DNA of 64,000 nt, from the NCBI GenBank assembly GCA_022497155.1, contig MU385762.1, positions 248,001 to 312,000 of the forward strand. The letters run 5' to 3'. The notes below the pieces were generated by a model. It did not search any database. It was not told the DNA's origin and saw only the letters and a program-made list of their open reading frames with translations. Every line of letters starts with the position of its first letter. Positions within the stretch are counted from its first letter, which is position 1. Position numbers and translations under genes: made by a program. Below, piece by piece: positions 42,748 to 56,287 of the stretch. The DNA is from Whalleya microplaca. Taxonomy: Eukaryota > Ascomycota > Sordariomycetes > Xylariales > Xylariaceae.

Positions 42748-45700
42748 GATGGGCGTAATAGGACAAATGATGTAGTCTACCTAGTAGTAGTATTAAGTGT
42801 GCGTAACTCAGGTCGACTAATTATGGAAGGCATTAGACCTGGGGATTGTGATGCTTTTATATCCATCTTGGGATTTGAAGACCTGGGGTTTGGGTGGATC
42901 TCTAGAGTCTCTATTATCCACTTCTGGTGGAATGTGCCGTGCTTCAAGTACCAGAACCTGCTGCCTAGAGGGAAGGAGCTGAGAAGTTAATCTGTTTCTC
43001 AACAATGCTAGATTCTGAAAGAGTCAAGATCGTCGCATAGGTTTATTCAGGTATGGACTGTGCTGTCAGGTGGCCCGCGCAACGAGAATACCATAACTAT
43101 ATCTCTACGGAGTACGACTTGTACTTCCCTTTTTTTTTCTCTCGATTATGTTGCAATAAGACTTGTTTATGTTGCGACGGTGGCCAACAGCAAAAGCTAT
43201 GACCGTAACTCCATCACGCACGTTCTCTAATACCTGCGAGGTTCCCATATTATTTTGATGTAGTCAACTCAAAGCTCGTGTAATAAGTAAGTAACTAGAG
43301 AATGTTGAAACCGCCTGAGAGATACGTAGGTGGAAACCCTAGGCTGTTTGCGTAAGCGACAACCCAGCCTCTAGTCCTCATGGCCATCCTTGACTTTGCC
43401 AATTCAGCTTGATTCTAATCAGTCCATCATTATCAATTAGTGTATCAGAAGATTTCTTTGTAGATATAATTAATATGCGCTGAACTTGTTTGTATAATGC
43501 TGTCGCAACTTGTATTATCTGCCAGCTGATTCTATTACATGCAAGCAATAATTAGGAATGCATAAGTCAAATACTTGTGCTCACGTTTACCGTGTAGAAA
43601 CCCACTATTTCTATCTCTAACAACTATTAGCAACCAGTCATGATATTGTAATAATGCAACTTCCGAAGTGGCATCATACAAGGCAGCAGTTCGGAGATAA
43701 AGTGGTGTTACGCTCATAATAAGAGATATGAGACTGGGAAATAGGGCCCTTGGGCCCAAGGGATAGGAACGAAACCCAGTATTTTAAAATACTTGGTAGG
43801 CAACAGCAATGGTGTAACAAGGAATTCAGTGTCACATCATACCGCTAAGCACCGAGCTGTAGTCTACTATCATGTTCTCGACAGAATCTCTTCTTTGGTC
43901 AGTAACATCTTACCATCACACGTGCACCTCCACAGTCCTATTTTGACGCACCTATGCCATGCTCATTGGTATTCATTATAAGATAGGCTAGGTATATGGT
44001 CAATAGCCCAAGGAAGTTGAGCTATATACCATTGTGATGATAGAATGTTCCTTACTACAGCCCCCACTGTCTCCCTTTCCTTTCTCCGTAGAGTGGTTGC
44101 CTGTGACAAGGGCTGTAATCAGGGCTTGGAATATATCAATTCAGCAAATAATTCTCTAGGGCCTCTGAGGGTACTTATAGTTCTAAGTTTCAATCTAAGT
44201 CTGAGGGTCGGCGACAGGTCCTTTATAGGCCTGCTGCCGCAATACATATTCCTAGTACGTATCTAGTCTATTGCCGACGTAGCCGCCGTCTGGTAATCAT
44301 ACCTTTTGTTAGGCAGTTATATATTCTAACAGTATCGAATAACATCTAACAGCACCCAATATATATACTCGTATAGCATCAAACGGGTCTTAGCTCCAAT
44401 AGCCGTGTGACATTGCCCCTAATATAAACATACCAACACAGCAAGCATAGTATTATCATACATCCAGGCATACATGTATGTCTTCATGTTGTTGGTGTAT
44501 ATCACCCTTAATGAATCATATTTTTTAAAAGTACGCATAAAAATATCAGGGCAGCTTCAGGGGGCTCTCTTTGTCGCACACGGCATCTACTCTAGTCACA
44601 TTTAAGTACATTTTTCTATTAGCATTGTAGCAGATAGTTCCCCTGGTATTGATATATTTCGGAAAGCTCATGGTGTCTCTCTCTCAGCCAAGCAAAGCTG
44701 CTGAAACACCTTCATGTGAAATCACTGCATCTGTACACAAGTCTTGCCATCTTGACTATAGCTGCTACTTACGCAGTGCACAAGATATTGAGAAAGTTTG
44801 TTTGTGCCTGTGACTTTAGATAGTGTGCTAAGATAAAAATTAGTTATATAGGAAATGGGAAAAAATATAAACGCGCTCGCACACTTGTTTAGCCTAAAGG
44901 TCCTACGGGCCATAAGTTCTAAAGCGCGGTCCATTAGTTTCCATCATAGGACTATTTATTTGCAGTCTGTTTTACAGGTAATCAGAGTCGACCGGAGTCT
45001 GGCTCGAACCAACCACCTTGCCGTCACGAGGGTGGAACCGTGTCTGTTTTTAAGGTCTGGGAGGGGATTGGAGGCGGCCCTCACCCCTACACCACTAACC
45101 TGCCCATTGGAATCCCAGTGTCTTGCTCATAATTGAAAAAACCTTGGTCAGTACTTGGTACATTGTACCTAGGTATTCCGGATGCCTTGCGAATTATATG
45201 CTTGTTTACCTTGGCCTACGGTTGCTGTGCCTTGGAGGTACCAACTGCAGGTCCCTATCGAGAGTACTTACACTCACCTACCACCTGTTCCTGGGAATAA
45301 TCCACTCTCTATGTGCTGCTTCTTTGTGCACTTCCATTCTAATTCAATGTTTAGGTATAATCGATTTTACCTACCAAGTTCACGTTTACCTTACTTCATA
45401 GGAGATCAATATCTTACCTAACGAGTAGGTACTTATGAAATTCTCACTTTCTAACTAGGTATATACCGGCCTTTTTGAATTTGTTTTTCATGTCTACTAC
45501 CTGAATGTTTAGCTACGTATATAAATTACAAACGTGTTCATGTTATAACTTCATGTGGTTTCCAACCTCTACGAGATGCCTTGCGAAGAGACCTAGATAC
45601 ATAATCTAGAACAATATTCGCAAGCTTCACATGAATTCCTTGGTAAGCACTGTTGTCAATCTTCTGGATAGTTCCTATACCTAGGCCTTAATCTACTTTT

Positions 45701-48700
45701 GGTGATATTTCCAATCAATGACAAGAAATTTCCTCGATCATGGATATCCAAATGCTAACACTACAATTATAACAATACAAGATACTTCCGGGCTTATGTT
45801 GCAGAGAAAAGTATTGTGACTCGGTAATTTTGTTTATGTGCTTCCGTCTCTAGGATATCATAATTAGTTGTGGCCATAACTATAAAGGAAGAGAAGGAAA
45901 CTTCATCACAGATATCCAAACAAGCTCCCCCGCGGCTGCATATCCAGCCTCAGGCCGTTATTTAGCTTCACCCCTCAATGTCCGGCAGCTGCTTATGATT
46001 GCTAGATAAGAGTGGCGACGTAAATTGGTTATGGGGACTTATTTTAAATTTCTTATCTAAGAGAAGGCATCATGTCACCGTAGCGAGATGTTGCGGTACC
46101 CTACATGCATACGGGCCCCTTCATGCGAACTCTGGGATCACCGACCACACCGGCATCTTCAAGGACCAAAGATATCCGACTAAAGCTACGTCGTGCATGA
46201 ACTCGGTAAGGAGATCTCCACGGCAGCTGAGCTAAGAGGAAGTCGAAGTGCAAGAATTTTCGTATTGTTCTAAACGGGCCGGGAGTAGGACTGTCCGCTA
46301 GCTTCTACACGCCCGATGTGATGAGTTGAGATATGTGCGAGCGTAAAATATAGAAGGGATATAGTGAAGTCAGTATTACTCAACGCGTACAAGATGTTGC
46401 GGCGACGGCACATGTTGGGATGAGAAGATGGGCAATGCCATGAATGATGTGGTTTTAAAGTTGCTCTGCTTCCTTAAGTTTATGGAGAAAGACATTCCAT
46501 TGCTTCAATACTGTTGAGATAATCTCAGCTAAGAGTGTTAGTGGAAGCCGTATTAAGTTGTACATATCCGACTGTGCAACAAGGGTAAAGGTGACTCGCG
46601 AGACTAGATATATCAGCTCCTGCCATACATCATTTTCTCAATGACCTCCTCCATTCGAGTAGCTTTAGATGACTAGGCCACATGTATATCTAAAACCCAA
46701 CAGCCACAAATTGATAAGTCGATTCAGAATAACAGGGATATGACTCAAGGCATACTTGAGACGACTAGTTATCGTTTCTTTCATTGGGTATATATATTCA
46801 GCAGCGTTGTCCCACGTATTCTGGTTCGCCCACCAAATAACAACGTATTCCCTAATAGTAAACTGTAAACATCAACAAGAACCACGACATATCGGTTTAT
46901 TATGTAGCAGGCCTCATTTGTCTAGGATCCTGGTCACCTGATACGGTGTTGATATGATATGCCTAGGAGAATGCAAAGCGTTGAGCTACAATTTATCCAG
47001 TGCCATGCGTCTACTTACAAAACAGCCCAGAACGACGGCGGATTGTTTGCTCGGTTTACGTCAGAGCCTTATACATGGTGAACTGAGCCCCCTGTTCTAC
47101 CCCAGTCGATCTAATAGCATTAGCAGTTTTTCAGATTTTGTACCTTTATGGGATGAATAGGAAACTCAAGCATGTGAATGTCTATCTATCCCTGAGCATT
47201 ACCTAATATCTCTGTATCGGTGTATTTCGTATATATATGATAGAATAGTATTGACTCTTGAATTTAGCTTTAAACTTGGAGAATGGTTTATGTCAGACAT
47301 GGCCACTACTAGTATATTGCGCAGAAGTCTTCATATGCCATATCGGTGGCTTCAGTAATACATAATACTAGGTAGCCTAGCAAGGTACTAAATGTTATTT
47401 TCTTATGGGACAACGATGCTTTTTGGAGAAAAGACGTTGCGTTTCGTAACCAGCCAGTTTCAAGTGTATTATGATCAGCTTCTATGTAGTAGTGGCACGC
47501 GTCTATTCAATATCACTAAAACACCTGCTCCTAGCCTTTCATTCGGGAAGTGCTGGTAGCTCTCCCCGATTATGGGCAACACCCTCGTGGTCTACACTCC
47601 CCGTTCAATGGGATTTTCCTTGGGGATCTACAAGGAGCAATTCAGGCGGAGTTAACAGAGTTACATGGCATCTGCACAGGGCTACCGGCAATCATGTGGT
47701 GAGCTAGATCCCGGGTGATACATCACACCGGCATCGGCGGGCGTGCGTTCGTGCGTGCTGCTTTTTCCATCCAAGCCCAGCCTATCTGCTCTGGTACTTA
47801 TTTTCCGAGCTGTTGAATGTGCGCACGTACGTTTGTAGGTGGTATCCTCACCTGTGCGACCGAGCAGTAGCATAAGCGCGATGAGATCAGCTGCGACCCT
47901 GATGGGGGGCGTTGAGACGACTCAGATATGTAGCCATGCATGTGTAGACGCGCATCGGAGGGTTGGCTACATGTCAGTACGCATGGATTGTCACCTCGCT
48001 TGTAGGTAGGATGGGCTTTCCGAGATAAGGTTCTTCGAGGTGCAGCAGGCAGGCGACAGACATGGGCTTGATAAGAAGTCGGCGATGCACATGAATACTG
48101 ATGTTAATCATTGACGCTGTTTAGAGCTGATTGGCTAGCATGTGGAATGTCTTGGCTATGGGGAAGGGGTACAACATCTGGCTTAGTCTACACGCTTTAT
48201 AAAGAGGACGAAAGCGATGGCTCCGTCTTTTTCACGAAGTATAATGAGATAAAAAGGCGCTAGTACCTGGATTTCTTTCATATTCGTCATCAGTCGATTC
48301 GTAGATTGTCCTACCACTTAGGCAGAGCTAGTCGTTTGATGTGTCATTTTGGCTGCTTTCTGGAGCTTACCCTGTTAATCAAGAGAGACCGGAGGTAACG
48401 AGTACTACTCCCGAACTGCTCCGATTCGTCGGATTCGAAAAAGTAATCTCAAAAGGGTTGCTTCACAACGTGTGAGGCTTTCCAAACAGTTTGTCTATCA
48501 AGATCGAGGCCGTCTATGTGGGTCTCGGGCCGTTGCATGCTGCCTAGGTGCAGGGGCTGTCATGATATATCCCGAAAATTAGATGGTGATGATCTAAGAA
48601 CGAGTCTACGAGTAATAATAATTAGAAATGAGCGCACAAACAAACACGGACTGAAGGAGCGGTCTATGTCAAGGCGTAGGGCAGTTTTTCGCAATCTGGG

Positions 48701-49164
48701 GTACCTTAGTTATGTGCTACCTGGCTAAAACGTTGGGCCCGATGGTATCAGTATTTTGCGGGATGGCGCGATTGGATCAGCCGGGGAAAGGAAGAACCCC
48801 AAACCCACCAGCTCACAAAGGAACCGGATGCCTACACCATCAAAATCATGCAGCTGGGCCCGCTCGCCATACCGACGGGTGATGATAACTTAGAAGATCT
48901 ACGTAAGAGGGCAAAGTGGTAATAAGACCTGTTCGTCCCATTGAGTCGGTCAATGCCCTGTGTAAGCCAACAAACTCACCCGGATCTTCCTCGAGCTGCT
49001 CAACGAATCTATAAAACCCGGTTCAGCCCCACGCTGGAACTGTCAGACTGCTCAGTCAGAAAATTCATCATTCCATTGGCGACCTGAGTGCCAGTCAGGT
49101 TTTATTCCACGTCTTCCTTCAGCCCTTTTCAGCATTCAGAACCCATACCAGCAAAGACTCCAGC
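42748..49164. other. 6.4-kb gene-poor AT-rich block
   Basis: No supported protein gene on either strand; the longest frames are about 90 codons and not protein-like. A minus frame at 43535-43759 (TPLYLRTAALYD...) faintly recalls an ankyrin repeat but has no second repeat. A tRNA-like/SINE candidate sits at about 44990-45110. The block is probably decayed repeat DNA. Confidence 0.4.
44990..45110 (-). mobile_element. Possible tRNA-derived SINE remnant
   Basis: On the minus strand, an A-box-like GGTTAGTGGTGTAGGGG (complement of 45084-45100) lies about 75 nt upstream of GGTTCGAGCC (complement of 45001-45010), which matches the RNA polymerase III B-box core. The segment is more GC-rich than its surroundings. 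No cloverleaf with an anticodon arm can be drawn, so it is not a working tRNA gene. A tRNA-derived SINE is the best guess; a poly-A/T tail and flanking duplications were not found. Confidence 0.3.
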
Positions 49165-49911
49165 ATGGCCAACGACGAAGTCTTGTTGCACAACTCTGAG
49201 TGCCCCGGGGTGGCTCTTAGAGAGAAAGACCCCGTCGAGGTGTCCACGGAGGAGATCGGGACTCCGGAGTCAAACAGTGCTAGCACCTTAGACCATGACA
49301 AGGAGCATTTCCTAGTCATCTCCCCATACACTGCACAAGAGCATCGTCTCGACTTGAGAACGCTTGATACAGAAAATGCGCTGCTTGCCCTGGCTCTTGT
49401 CCACATGAGATGTCTGCGACCAGACTATGCCACCGCCCCTTACCTCGACACCTTCAACTGGGGGGAGATAATCGAGGAGAAGCTCACTGAGCTCTTACGA
49501 CAGCGAGGCCACAAGTGGAAGGAGAGTTCCTTTTTTGTCGTCACCTTTCGGTCACGTATCCCGCCGACGACGGTGTACGAGGAACTGGGAACACTAGATA
49601 AGGCGGCACAGGCCGAAGCGACAGCTAGTGGCGGATTCCTGAAGTAGGTGGTAATCGCTTCGCTTGTATCCCGAGCACCGCATTTAATAAAGTGATCTAG
49701 GTATTGGTTCGGCGACCCCGATAAGGACGGTAGAAACCTTGCTACCTGTCTGTGGAGATCTCAAGAAGATGCAAAGAAGGCGGGATTCGGGCCTGCGCAT
49801 CAGAGGGCGGCATCTGCAGCGCGGTCGTTGTACTCCCATTGGAAGATTGACCGGTATAGGCTTATCATCCGCGACGATGTGCAAAGCTGGGAACTCATTG
49901 ACTGGGCTTGA
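49165..49911 (+). CDS. Conserved fungal protein (UPF0643-like)
   Basis: Two exons, 49165-49643 and 49701-49911, with a 57-nt intron (GTAGGT...ATCTAG) in phase, 229 aa. The start is the first ATG of the frame (MANDEVLLHNSE). Residues 50-100 contain HFLVISPYTAQEHRLDLRTL and LALVHMRCLRPDYATAPY, then FNWGEIIEEL-like and WKESSFFVVTFRSRIP. The exon junction restores FLKYWFGDPDKDGRNLATC, followed by LWRSQEDA, HWKIDRYRL and a Trp-rich end. The YWFG-x-PD-x-x-GRNLATC-x-WRS motif is shared with the fungal UPF0643 family, whose function is unknown. I am confident it is a real gene and less so of the family label. Confidence 0.75.
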
Positions 49912-50908
49912 GCGGGTGGGGTAGCGCGAAGTAACCAGACTGCATGCTGGCGAACATCTGTCAGTCGCCCGTGGGCCATCTTTCAATGTGCCTGAGATAG
50001 AGGCGACGGCGTTGGCGAATGGGAGGGGTCCGCGGTCCGGGGGCCACAATCGGCCATGGTTTTTTTCTTTTTCTGTTTTGCTTGTGATTTTCAAAGGACA
50101 GATATGGGCTCTTAACCAGGAGGGTGATAAAAGATAGATCTTCAACAACTAGATAGATGTCTAACTAGACAGGGTGAATAAAAAAAAAAGAGTCTGTATC
50201 CGCATGTCGGAAGTCGAGCTTCCCCCTCCCAATGGAGGAGGATTGACAAGGCGCCTGAGTCCAATGCTGTCTTCGTACGGGAAAAAGGGGGCGACCCAAC
50301 AAGTCTGTGTGCCCCGGCCAAGTCTTGACTCTAAGGTTGTCTCTCTCGGCGTCATTAAACCTCGCGCCGATAGTCAGGCCCCATTCCGATCGGTAGGTGA
50401 TTCCCGGACTCGAGCAACGTCGAGATATTTGGCTGAAATGCCACATACGCCGTACGATGTAAATCTGGGAAAGGGACGACGTTGCTTTGAGGCTCTTTAA
50501 ATATTTGTTATTTGTGGAATGTCGACATGGACAATGACAACATGGCGTGGGGGGCCAGAGTGGGATGTCTTCCATTTTGCTTCATCAGGATCGAGGCCTG
50601 CACAAGAGGCCGTTAGTGTTTAGTGTCATATTTAGTCATTGAAGCATATAGAAAAGTTTTAGTCGTAATAAAAAGGCTTAATGCATTTACTAGGGATGTA
50701 TTACTTTATTGAGAAATATACCTATTCTGCCGCCTCCCACCGCCCTATTTCTCAACCCACAGAATCGCATCCCACCAAAGCCCCAAAATCCAGAAAGATT
50801 CGCACCCTAGTCGTCTACAACAACCGAGCACAAGTTCGCCTCTCCACCTCTCACATCTGACCGCGACGCACGACACAGATAGATACTAAGACGACTGTAT
50901 CTGCGATC
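49912..50908. other. Intergenic, no supported gene
   Basis: This holds the 3' end of the previous gene and the promoter/5' UTR of eIF3h. Overlapping frames on both strands at 50165-50575 have no family features. An A-run lies at 50182-50190. Confidence 0.4.
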
Positions 50909-52144
50909 ATGGCCAATTCTCTGAAAGATGCGCCGTTTAAGACGGTTCAGGTCGAGGCTCTGGTTGGTATTCCTCTTATATAATCTCCAAGAACATATGC
51001 CCCATCCAAATATCCACGAATGAGTAAGAAACTAGCTGACTTGGGAATGCGTGTTATCTAGGTGGTCATGAAGATTGTCAAGCATTGCGCGACCAGTTTC
51101 CCGACTACTGCCACGGGATCCATCGTTGGCATGGATAGGGATGGTGTCCTCGAGGTGACCAATACCTTTCCCTTCCCCACGAGCGATCTCGCGAATGTCG
51201 ACGGCGCCCACCAGAACGACGCATCCTCACTTGCCGTAGCAGCACCTCGTGCCAAGGCAAACACTGTATACCAGAACGAGATGATTCGACACCTTAAGGA
51301 GGTCAACGTCGATGCGAACAATGTCGGCTGGTACACAAGCGCCACCATGGGCAACTTCGTCAATTCCGGCTTCATCGAAAACCAACACCACTACCAGCGA
51401 GAGAACGAGCGGACTGTTGCCCTCGTACATGATGTCAGCCGAAGCTCACAGGGTTCGCTCAGTTTGCGCGCCTTCAAGTTAACGCCGACTTTCATGGCTG
51501 CATACAAGGAGGGGAAATTCACGACCGAGAGGTTAGACTACACCCTCAACCATGCAATACGCTCAACGCTAACCCACAGCAGCCTACAGAAATCCAAGCT
51601 TTCTTTCAAGGACGTCCTCGTCGAATTCCCCATCAACGTTCACAACTCCCACCTCTTGACCTCTTACCTCCATCAGATACCCTCTATCCCGACAGATGCC
51701 GAAGTACCGATGCCGACTTCGCTCTCCGATCTGCAGCACGACCCGGTCAAGATGCCTTTACACCCTTCGACCGACACCCTCGACCTGTCGATAGATCCCT
51801 TCCTCGAGAAGACATGTGATCTTCTGCTCGACAGCATCGAGTCGCACTACACTGAACTCAACAACCACCAGTACTACCAAAGACAGCTTGCGCGTGAGCA
51901 AACTAAGATCACAGCATGGCAGACGAAGCGGAAGGCAGAGAATGCCGGACGAATCGCCGCTAAGCAACAACCCTTACCGGAAGACGAGTGGCAACGGCTG
52001 TTCAAGCTTCCCCAGGAGCCCAGTCGGTTGGAGGGTATGCTGAACGCGAAGCAGGTGGAGCAGTATAGCAAGCTGGTGGATGGGTTCACGGCCAATGTCA
52101 GCGCCAAGATGTTCGCCGTCAGGGGGAATCTTCTGCCCGAATAA
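50909..52144 (+). CDS. EIF3H: Eukaryotic translation initiation factor 3 subunit H
   Basis: Two exons, 50909-50962 ([18 protein letters not shown]) and 51062-52144, joined in phase with a 99-nt intron (GCTGAC branch, ATCTAG acceptor), 378 aa. This is a usual length for fungal eIF3h. The MPN domain starts VVMKIVKHC and continues [21 protein letters not shown] and [16 protein letters not shown]. It lacks the JAMM metal ligands, as expected for a non-catalytic MPN subunit. The C-terminal helical half ([20 protein letters not shown] and the [15 protein letters not shown] end) binds neighbouring subunits in the eIF3 complex on the 40S ribosome. A T-rich/CAACC tract upstream fits a housekeeping promoter. 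Confidence 0.93.
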
Positions 52145-53772
52145 GCAGGCCTGTGGGCTTCAAAAAGGAGGGCATGGTCTGGGAACTTGATGTGCATATG
52201 GCCTGGCGTTCGGTACTATAGGGATCACGGGGGTTCGTAGAACTAATTTCACTAGAGTTCTTGGGGATTCACGTCTCTTCTGTCGCTGGCCCATGCTGAT
52301 TGTAGGAAAGTCGGGAATTGAGAAGATGCGAGTTATCCGCCCTGTGCCAATATCGCCAACGGAAAAGTCGGGACAAACCCGGGCGTTGACATCATCAACT
52401 AATTCTGGCGAATTATACTATTTTGTACACTCCGGACGTGTCAGGGAAACCAATGTCGCGTGAAAGGGACACCATTGCCCATCCATGATATCTCAAGTCA
52501 TGGGCAGGCTTTCGGCCGTTTGCTGGAGCCATCATCCACATCAGGGTAGCAACTTACGTTGAGAGTAGCCCAAGGGTCAATATAGATATTTAGATATTCC
52601 AGTACTCAGAAACATTTTATCATGACCAGCGTGTATGGTGATCTTGACTAGCTTCAATGTTGACTGGTGCTTAGTAAGAGACACATACCCCATGATATCT
52701 GGGGAGGCAGATAGGGGGGCCCAATGGTCGACTTCCATTTTCATATAATTCTGGGAATGGTGGGTTCTTGCATGTACATATCTCTGCTCTCCGTCTAATT
52801 TATTTGACCGGAATGGTTACCAATATTCTTCGTAGTTAGGTGCCGCCTTGAGAGTCTAGAGCGTTAAAGCGGCAAAGGCGACTAACTTCGTGTCTTTTAA
52901 GCTTAGCTAAAGCAATGAATGCAAATGTATATATATATATATATATAAATATATATCTCATACGTTGCCCTCCGGGTTTCGTTCCACAAAAGTAGCCCGC
53001 CATCAATGGAAGACTGGGTCGAAATCATTGGGCTACCTTCGACGCCGCTACGTACGGGTTATATGTCTTGTGATTTTAAAGTGAGACTGAACATTAACAC
53101 TGGTGATAGCCAATTATACTCTGTTCTCCGAGACATCAAGGTCATACAGTACCTAGGAAAGATAAAAGTAGCGGAGTTACTGATATCCCAGGAGATGTGC
53201 CGAAAGGGTGGATGAGGGGCATTTTTTCAGGGACGAGATCCTCTCAGGCGATCTAAGCCACAAGGGGACTAGCGTATTTTCCAGTAGCCACTCACCGTCG
53301 AAAACCGGCGGTTGGCAAGGACTTCAAGGTGGGCTTTCAGTGAGAGAGTGAGGGGCTGAGGGGTAATTCGAATTGATTTTTCTCTCCTCGCAGGCTCGCA
53401 GCTCTCGAACCTGAGGGCCCCGCCTTTATCAGTCCCAACGCCCGCCCCAACTGCTGTTGATACTTCTTACTACTCCTACTTTCTTACATCCTCCTCCTTC
53501 ACGATACCCCTCGATTACTCGTCCTTCGATCCTCTGTAAGCGTCTTCATGTCCTAATTGTTCATCATTTAATTTCGAGTGATATTCGGTGTGTCAACTGC
53601 TAACGTGATTCAAAAATAGAACAGTCTCTCTTTCCACCCGAGGTTGCCGCGTTAACCTCTCTTCTCGTTTACTTTTTTTCACCGCCTTCAGCCCAAAAAA
53701 TAAATCAGTACGTTTTCTACTCCAATGGATGGCAATACCAGTTGAGACTGCCACGCTAACACTTCTCTAGCC
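52145..53772. other. Intergenic with SAH hydrolase promoter and two 5' UTR introns
   Basis: Up to about 53300 no gene is seen; a TA microsatellite lies at about 52927-52960. The last part is CT-rich leader sequence of the SAH hydrolase gene. Two likely 5' UTR introns are visible: 53536-53619 (GTAAGC, GCTAAC branch, ATAG) and 53708-53770 (GTACGT, GCTAAC branch, TCTAG). The second ends two bases before the start codon. Confidence 0.55.
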
Positions 53773-55241
53773 ATGGCCGCGCCTGCTTCCAAGTTCAAGG
53801 TCGCCGACCTTTCCCTCGCCGCCTTTGGCCGCAAGGAGATTGAGCTCGCCGAGAACGAAATGCCTGGTCTGATCGCCATCCGACAGAAGTATGCTGCTGA
53901 CCAGCCACTTGCCGGTGCCCGCATTGCCGGCTGCCTACACATGACCATCCAGACTGCTGTCCTGATTGAGACGTTAACGTCTCTCGGCGCCGAGGTCACA
54001 TGGACGTCGTGTAACATCTTCTCGACCCAGGACCACGCTGCCGCTGCCATTGCCGCTGTCGGTGTCCCCGTCTTTGCCTGGAAGGGTGAGACCGAGGAGG
54101 AGTACAACTGGTGCCTGGAGCAGCAGCTGGTAGCCTTCAAGGATGGTAAGAAGCTGAACTTGATCCTCGATGACGGTGGTGACTTGACCCACCTCATCCA
54201 CGACAAGTACCCCGAGATGCTGAAGGGCTGCTACGGTGTCTCGGAGGAGACCACCACCGGTGTCCACCACTTGTACCGAATGTTGAAGAACAACACCCTC
54301 CTTGTCCCCGCCATCAACGTCAACGACAGTGTTACCAAGAGCAAGTTCGACAACCTGTACGGCTGCCGTGAGTCTCTGATTGACGGTATCAAGCGTGCTA
54401 CCGATGTCATGATTGCTGGCAAGATCGCCGTCGTCGCTGGTTTCGGTGATGTCGGTAAGGGTTGCGCCATGGCTCTACACGGCATGGGTGCCCGCGTTCT
54501 CATTACCGAGATTGACCCCATCAACGCCCTTCAAGCCGCCATGGCTGGCTTCCAGGTCCTTCCCATGGAGAAAGCCGCCTCAGTCGGTCAGATTTTCGTC
54601 ACCACCACTGGTTGCCGAGACATCCTGGTTGGCAAGCACTTCGAGGTCATGCCAAATGATGCCATTGTCTGCAGTACGTACCCATTTGCTCTCTAGACGC
54701 CCAAAGTCCTTCGTGTGCTAACTGATTACCTAGACATCGGTCACTTCGACATTGAGATCGACGTTGCCTGGTTGAAGAAGAACGCCAAGAGCGTCCAGAA
54801 CATCAAGCCCCAGGTTGACCGCTTCCTCATGGCCAACGGCAGACATATCATCCTGCTAGCTGAGGGCAGATTGGTGAACTTGGGCTGTGCCACCGGCCAC
54901 TCCTCGTTCGTCATGTCCTGCTCTTTCAGCAACCAAGTCCTTGCCCAGATCATGCTGTACAAGGCCGAGGACAAGGCCTTCGGCCAGAAGTACGTCGCTT
55001 TCGCCAAGACGGATAAGCTCCCCGTCGGTGTTTACGTGCTACCCAAGATTCTGGACGAGGAGGTCGCCAAGCTACACCTTGACCACGTCAATGCTGAGCT
55101 CACTACCCTCAGCAAGGTCCAGGCCGAGTACCTCGGCTTGGAAGTTGAGGGTCCCTTCAAGAGCGACCTGTATGTTAAAACCAACCCCATCTACTCCCTT
55201 CTTAGCGGATTTACTAACATTGTCTCAGCTACCGATACTAA
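53773..55241 (+). CDS. SAH1: S-adenosyl-L-homocysteine hydrolase
   Basis: Three exons, 53773-54673, 54734-55169 and 55229-55241, 449 aa. The last exon encodes only the terminal YRY, restoring the family's GPFK-x-x-x-YRY ending; reading through the last intron instead gives a false C terminus. Landmarks: [17 protein letters not shown] at the N terminus, [13 protein letters not shown], the ILDDGGDLT loop, [14 protein letters not shown], and [17 protein letters not shown] NAD-binding Gly loop (GFGDVGKG). [10 protein letters not shown] and [14 protein letters not shown] complete the active site. It cleaves SAH to adenosine and homocysteine as a cytosolic tetramer, removing the product inhibitor of methyltransferases in the methionine cycle. 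Strong C-ending codon preference fits high expression. Confidence 0.97.
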
Positions 55242-56287
55242 TTCTGTTTTGTACATCAACGCTGTTTACGTACATGGTTAATGACGTCGTATACATACGA
55301 AGTTCATGTCGACCTTACTAAGCTTCCGCTATTTTATGGAAGCCAATCTGTGATTCAACAAGCATAAATCTGCGGCATCAACTGGCATACGGGGGGTTGG
55401 GGGATCAAAAGGAATAAACAGCGCCGGCCGGTCATATTTTTTCAACAAAAAGGCGTTGGCATTTTGTGATGCATGATTCCCCTCATGGCGTTTGTGACAT
55501 TTCAAGACTTTTGAGAATTTGTCAACTCGGATATATACAGCTGGAAAGAGAGCTGAGAGCTGAGCATCATCCGTCAACCGGATTTGAATAGAGAATAGAA
55601 GCAATTTTGCGATTTTCCTATTCAACACAATGCGTTCAAGAGATCGTGATAATCCTGCTGATCTAGTTACTATGTGCAAGTGTCCACTGCCCATTTGTCG
55701 ATTTATCCCTATGTATTATTTTGCTCTATGCTCGTGTCCCACCCAACCTGCCCATCATATCTATGTGCCTTTATATATATCGGATTTACGCCTTGAGATA
55801 CCGCAGCGCTTCTCGCTTGCTTTACTTAAGCTCCCCATCCCCCCATCCCCCCCCCACCAACCAATAAGTAATAAATATATGATTGCGCCCACCATAAATC
55901 GCCCTCAAAATGGGGGGTATCTCATATAGTAAGTAGCAGGAAAGTGAAAACCTTGTTTTGTGTACCCCTTTTACTACTAACTCCCATTCCCATTCCCATT
56001 CTCACTCAAACTCATGTCATGATGTCCTGCCCTGTGGTGGTGGCATGCATTAGTTCCGCGTGTATCGTATGTATGTGTCCCGGGTCTTCCTCCCTATGCT
56101 TTGCAGTGCGTTGCTCGTGTCTTCGTTAGGATGCTGATGAGGGATCGGCGTTTGTTGTCCCTTTTTCCTTGGCTCCGTATGGTGTGTAATGGCTGTGACG
56201 CTCCTGTCTATCCTACCAAGCCAAATTACGACGATGGAGTCCCGTCGAGCAGTTACTAGTCCGTTAGTCAGTTGGTCAGTCCACCCT
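55242..56287. other. Convergent 3' intergenic region
   Basis: This lies between the SAH hydrolase stop and the stop of the dehydrogenase on the other strand, and holds both 3' UTRs. A 121-codon minus frame at 55329-55694 overlaps the presumed UTR and has no family features. C-rich runs lie near 55838-55856. Confidence 0.4.

Noticed and set aside
43535..43759. Ankyrin repeat fragment
   Set aside because: Only a vague TPLYL-like start, with no second repeat and no splice structure.
44990..45110. tRNA gene
   Set aside because: B-box-like core is present but the arms cannot form a cloverleaf with an anticodon; kept only as a SINE-like candidate.
50165..50575. Overlapping 108- and 136-codon frames
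   Set aside because: They occupy both strands of the eIF3h upstream region and show no motif.
53974..55007. Minus-strand frames opposite SAH hydrolase
   Set aside because: Codon-bias shadows of a highly expressed gene.
55329..55694. 121-codon minus frame
   Set aside because: Lies in the presumed 3' UTR between convergent genes, without family features.
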